Part shown: positions 63,399-64,000 of the stretch, in pieces
How the letters are laid out: every line of letters begins with the position of its first letter
Numbering within the stretch: the stretch's first letter is position 1
Source: Aliiroseovarius sp.
Lineage (GTDB): Bacteria > Pseudomonadota > Alphaproteobacteria > Rhodobacterales > Rhodobacteraceae
Direction: 5' to 3'
DNA length: 64,000 nucleotides
NCBI RefSeq assembly: GCF_030148435.1
Contig: NZ_JASBTN010000026.1
Span: 1 to 64,000 of the forward strand
Notes under the pieces: generated by a model
What the model was told of the DNA's origin: nothing
The model's input: only the letters and a program-made list of their open reading frames with translations
The model's database searches: none
Position numbers and translations under genes: made by a program

Positions 63399-64000
63399 TT
63401 ACTCGGCCGCCTGTGCTGGCATATCCTGGGCCGCAAGCCAGGTCTGGAAGTCACGGATCGTGCCTTCGTAGTCATCGCCCGCCAATGGCCCCTCCAGAGC
63501 GTGCTCCGAACCCAGCGCAACCTGCATGCGTTCCAGTTTTTCACGATCCTCGCGGTTTACCTCCTCCCAGAGCTTGATACGTCCGGCGATGGTGTCTTCG
63601 TCCAGGTCGTCACCATAGGTGGACATGGTCCACTTCACCCGGATCAGTCCGGCGTTGACCGGGAAGATCGAGATCGAGACGAGGAGGCTCGCCGCCTGGC
63701 TGGCGACCTGGGTTGGGAACTTGGCAAAGAGGGTCGAACGCTGGCGTTCCTCGTCGCTAAGGCCGGGCGCGCCCTGTCCACGCGACGGTATCCCATCCGG
63801 ATAGTTCGCCCCGTATGAGGTAAATCCCAGTCCGCTCGTCAGTTTGCGCGCCAGCCCTGTGGGGGTGTAGCCATGCAGGGTCTGCGGATGCACCACTGAC
63901 AGGTGGTAGCCCTCCATGAAATTTTCGACCAGGCATTTCCAGTTGGTGTGCCAGTTTTCCTCGGCGACATGGACGAGGCGGAATTTTTCAGTCTCGTATG
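63399..64000 (-). CDS. Rieske-type ring-hydroxylating oxygenase alpha subunit, C-terminal part (runs off the window)
   Basis: Only about the last 200 residues are in the window; the 5' end with the Rieske domain lies beyond 64000. The visible part holds the mononuclear-iron site region NWKCLVENFMEGYHLSVVH (about 63890-63945), i.e. N/E-x-x-x-Y-H-x4-H of the catalytic domain. The reading frame continues upstream without a stop to the edge (YETEKFRLVHVAEENWH). Relatives hydroxylate aromatic rings or demethylate quaternary amines. The substrate is not determinable here. Confidence 0.85.
   Translation of the reverse strand, partial: YETEKFRLVHVAEENWHTNWKCLVENFMEGYHLSVVHPQTLHGYTPTGLARKLTSGLGFTSYGANYPDGIPSRGQGAPGLSDEERQRSTLFAKFPTQVASQAASLLVSISIFPVNAGLIRVKWTMSTYGDDLDEDTIAGRIKLWEEVNREDREKLERMQVALGSEHALEGPLAGDDYEGTIRDFQTWLAAQDMPAQAAE

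Overview
The window is GC-rich, densely coded chromosomal DNA. It carries four molybdo-/Rieske-type redox genes, two complete TRAP transporters plus several amino-acid catabolic blocks, and a glycine cleavage block. Gene content and protein style (TRAP systems, FCD-type GntR regulators, torTSR, M17 peptidase coupled to an NlpC/P60 protein) point to a marine alphaproteobacterium of the Rhodobacteraceae/Roseobacter group. This is inferred from gene content; no rRNA is present. I found no tRNA, CRISPR array, insertion sequence or attachment site.

Region 1 (about 0.1-16.3 kb) is an anaerobic or alternative-electron-acceptor block. Two periplasmic di-haem peroxidases, a Tat-exported Rieske subunit and an 893-residue molybdopterin subunit form one tight operon. 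This is the gene set of the dissimilatory iodate reductase Idr (idrA, idrB, idrP1, idrP2), here in the order P-P-B-A. A HEAT-repeat protein follows. Next comes a TMAO-type respiratory system: torT, torS, torR and a TorA-like reductase carrying its own C-terminal c-type haem domain, with no torC or torD nearby. moaA (molybdenum cofactor synthesis) follows it.

Region 2 (16.3-27.6 kb) is mostly housekeeping: NlpC/P60 protein, M17 aminopeptidase, small conserved protein, beta-carbonic anhydrase, acyltransferase, CdsA-like cytidylyltransferase, thiolase, MarR regulator, MFS transporter, DEAD-box helicase and asd.

Region 3 (27.8-33.8 kb) is a probable lactate-use operon: a GntR/FCD repressor faces a TRAP binding protein, a fused DctQM permease and D-lactate dehydrogenase (dld). 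A 12-bp perfect inverted repeat flanks the promoter.

Region 4 (33.9-43.9 kb) carries glycine oxidation on the minus strand: lpd, lipA, an Na+/glycine-alanine symporter, gcvT, gcvH, gcvP and a GlxA-type AraC regulator. An XRE-cupin regulator is divergent from lpd.

Region 5 (44.2-59.3 kb) is a run of amino-acid/organic-acid catabolic modules, each with its own regulator. They are: (a) a racemase-like protein, a GntR regulator and a ThDP-dependent enzyme; (b) a LysR regulator, a DadA-like oxidase, a three-gene TRAP transporter, a BASS-like membrane protein and RidA; (c) a maleate isomerase/AMDase-like protein, an M24 hydrolase, diaminopropionate ammonia-lyase, an M20 amidohydrolase and a divergent Lrp regulator.

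Region 6 (59.5-64 kb) has galU, an argE-like deacetylase coupled to a truncated flavin-oxidoreductase remnant, a LysR regulator and the 3' part of a Rieske oxygenase running off the right edge. The most notable parts are the idr operon, the TorA-cytochrome fusion beside it and the diaminopropionate lyase module.
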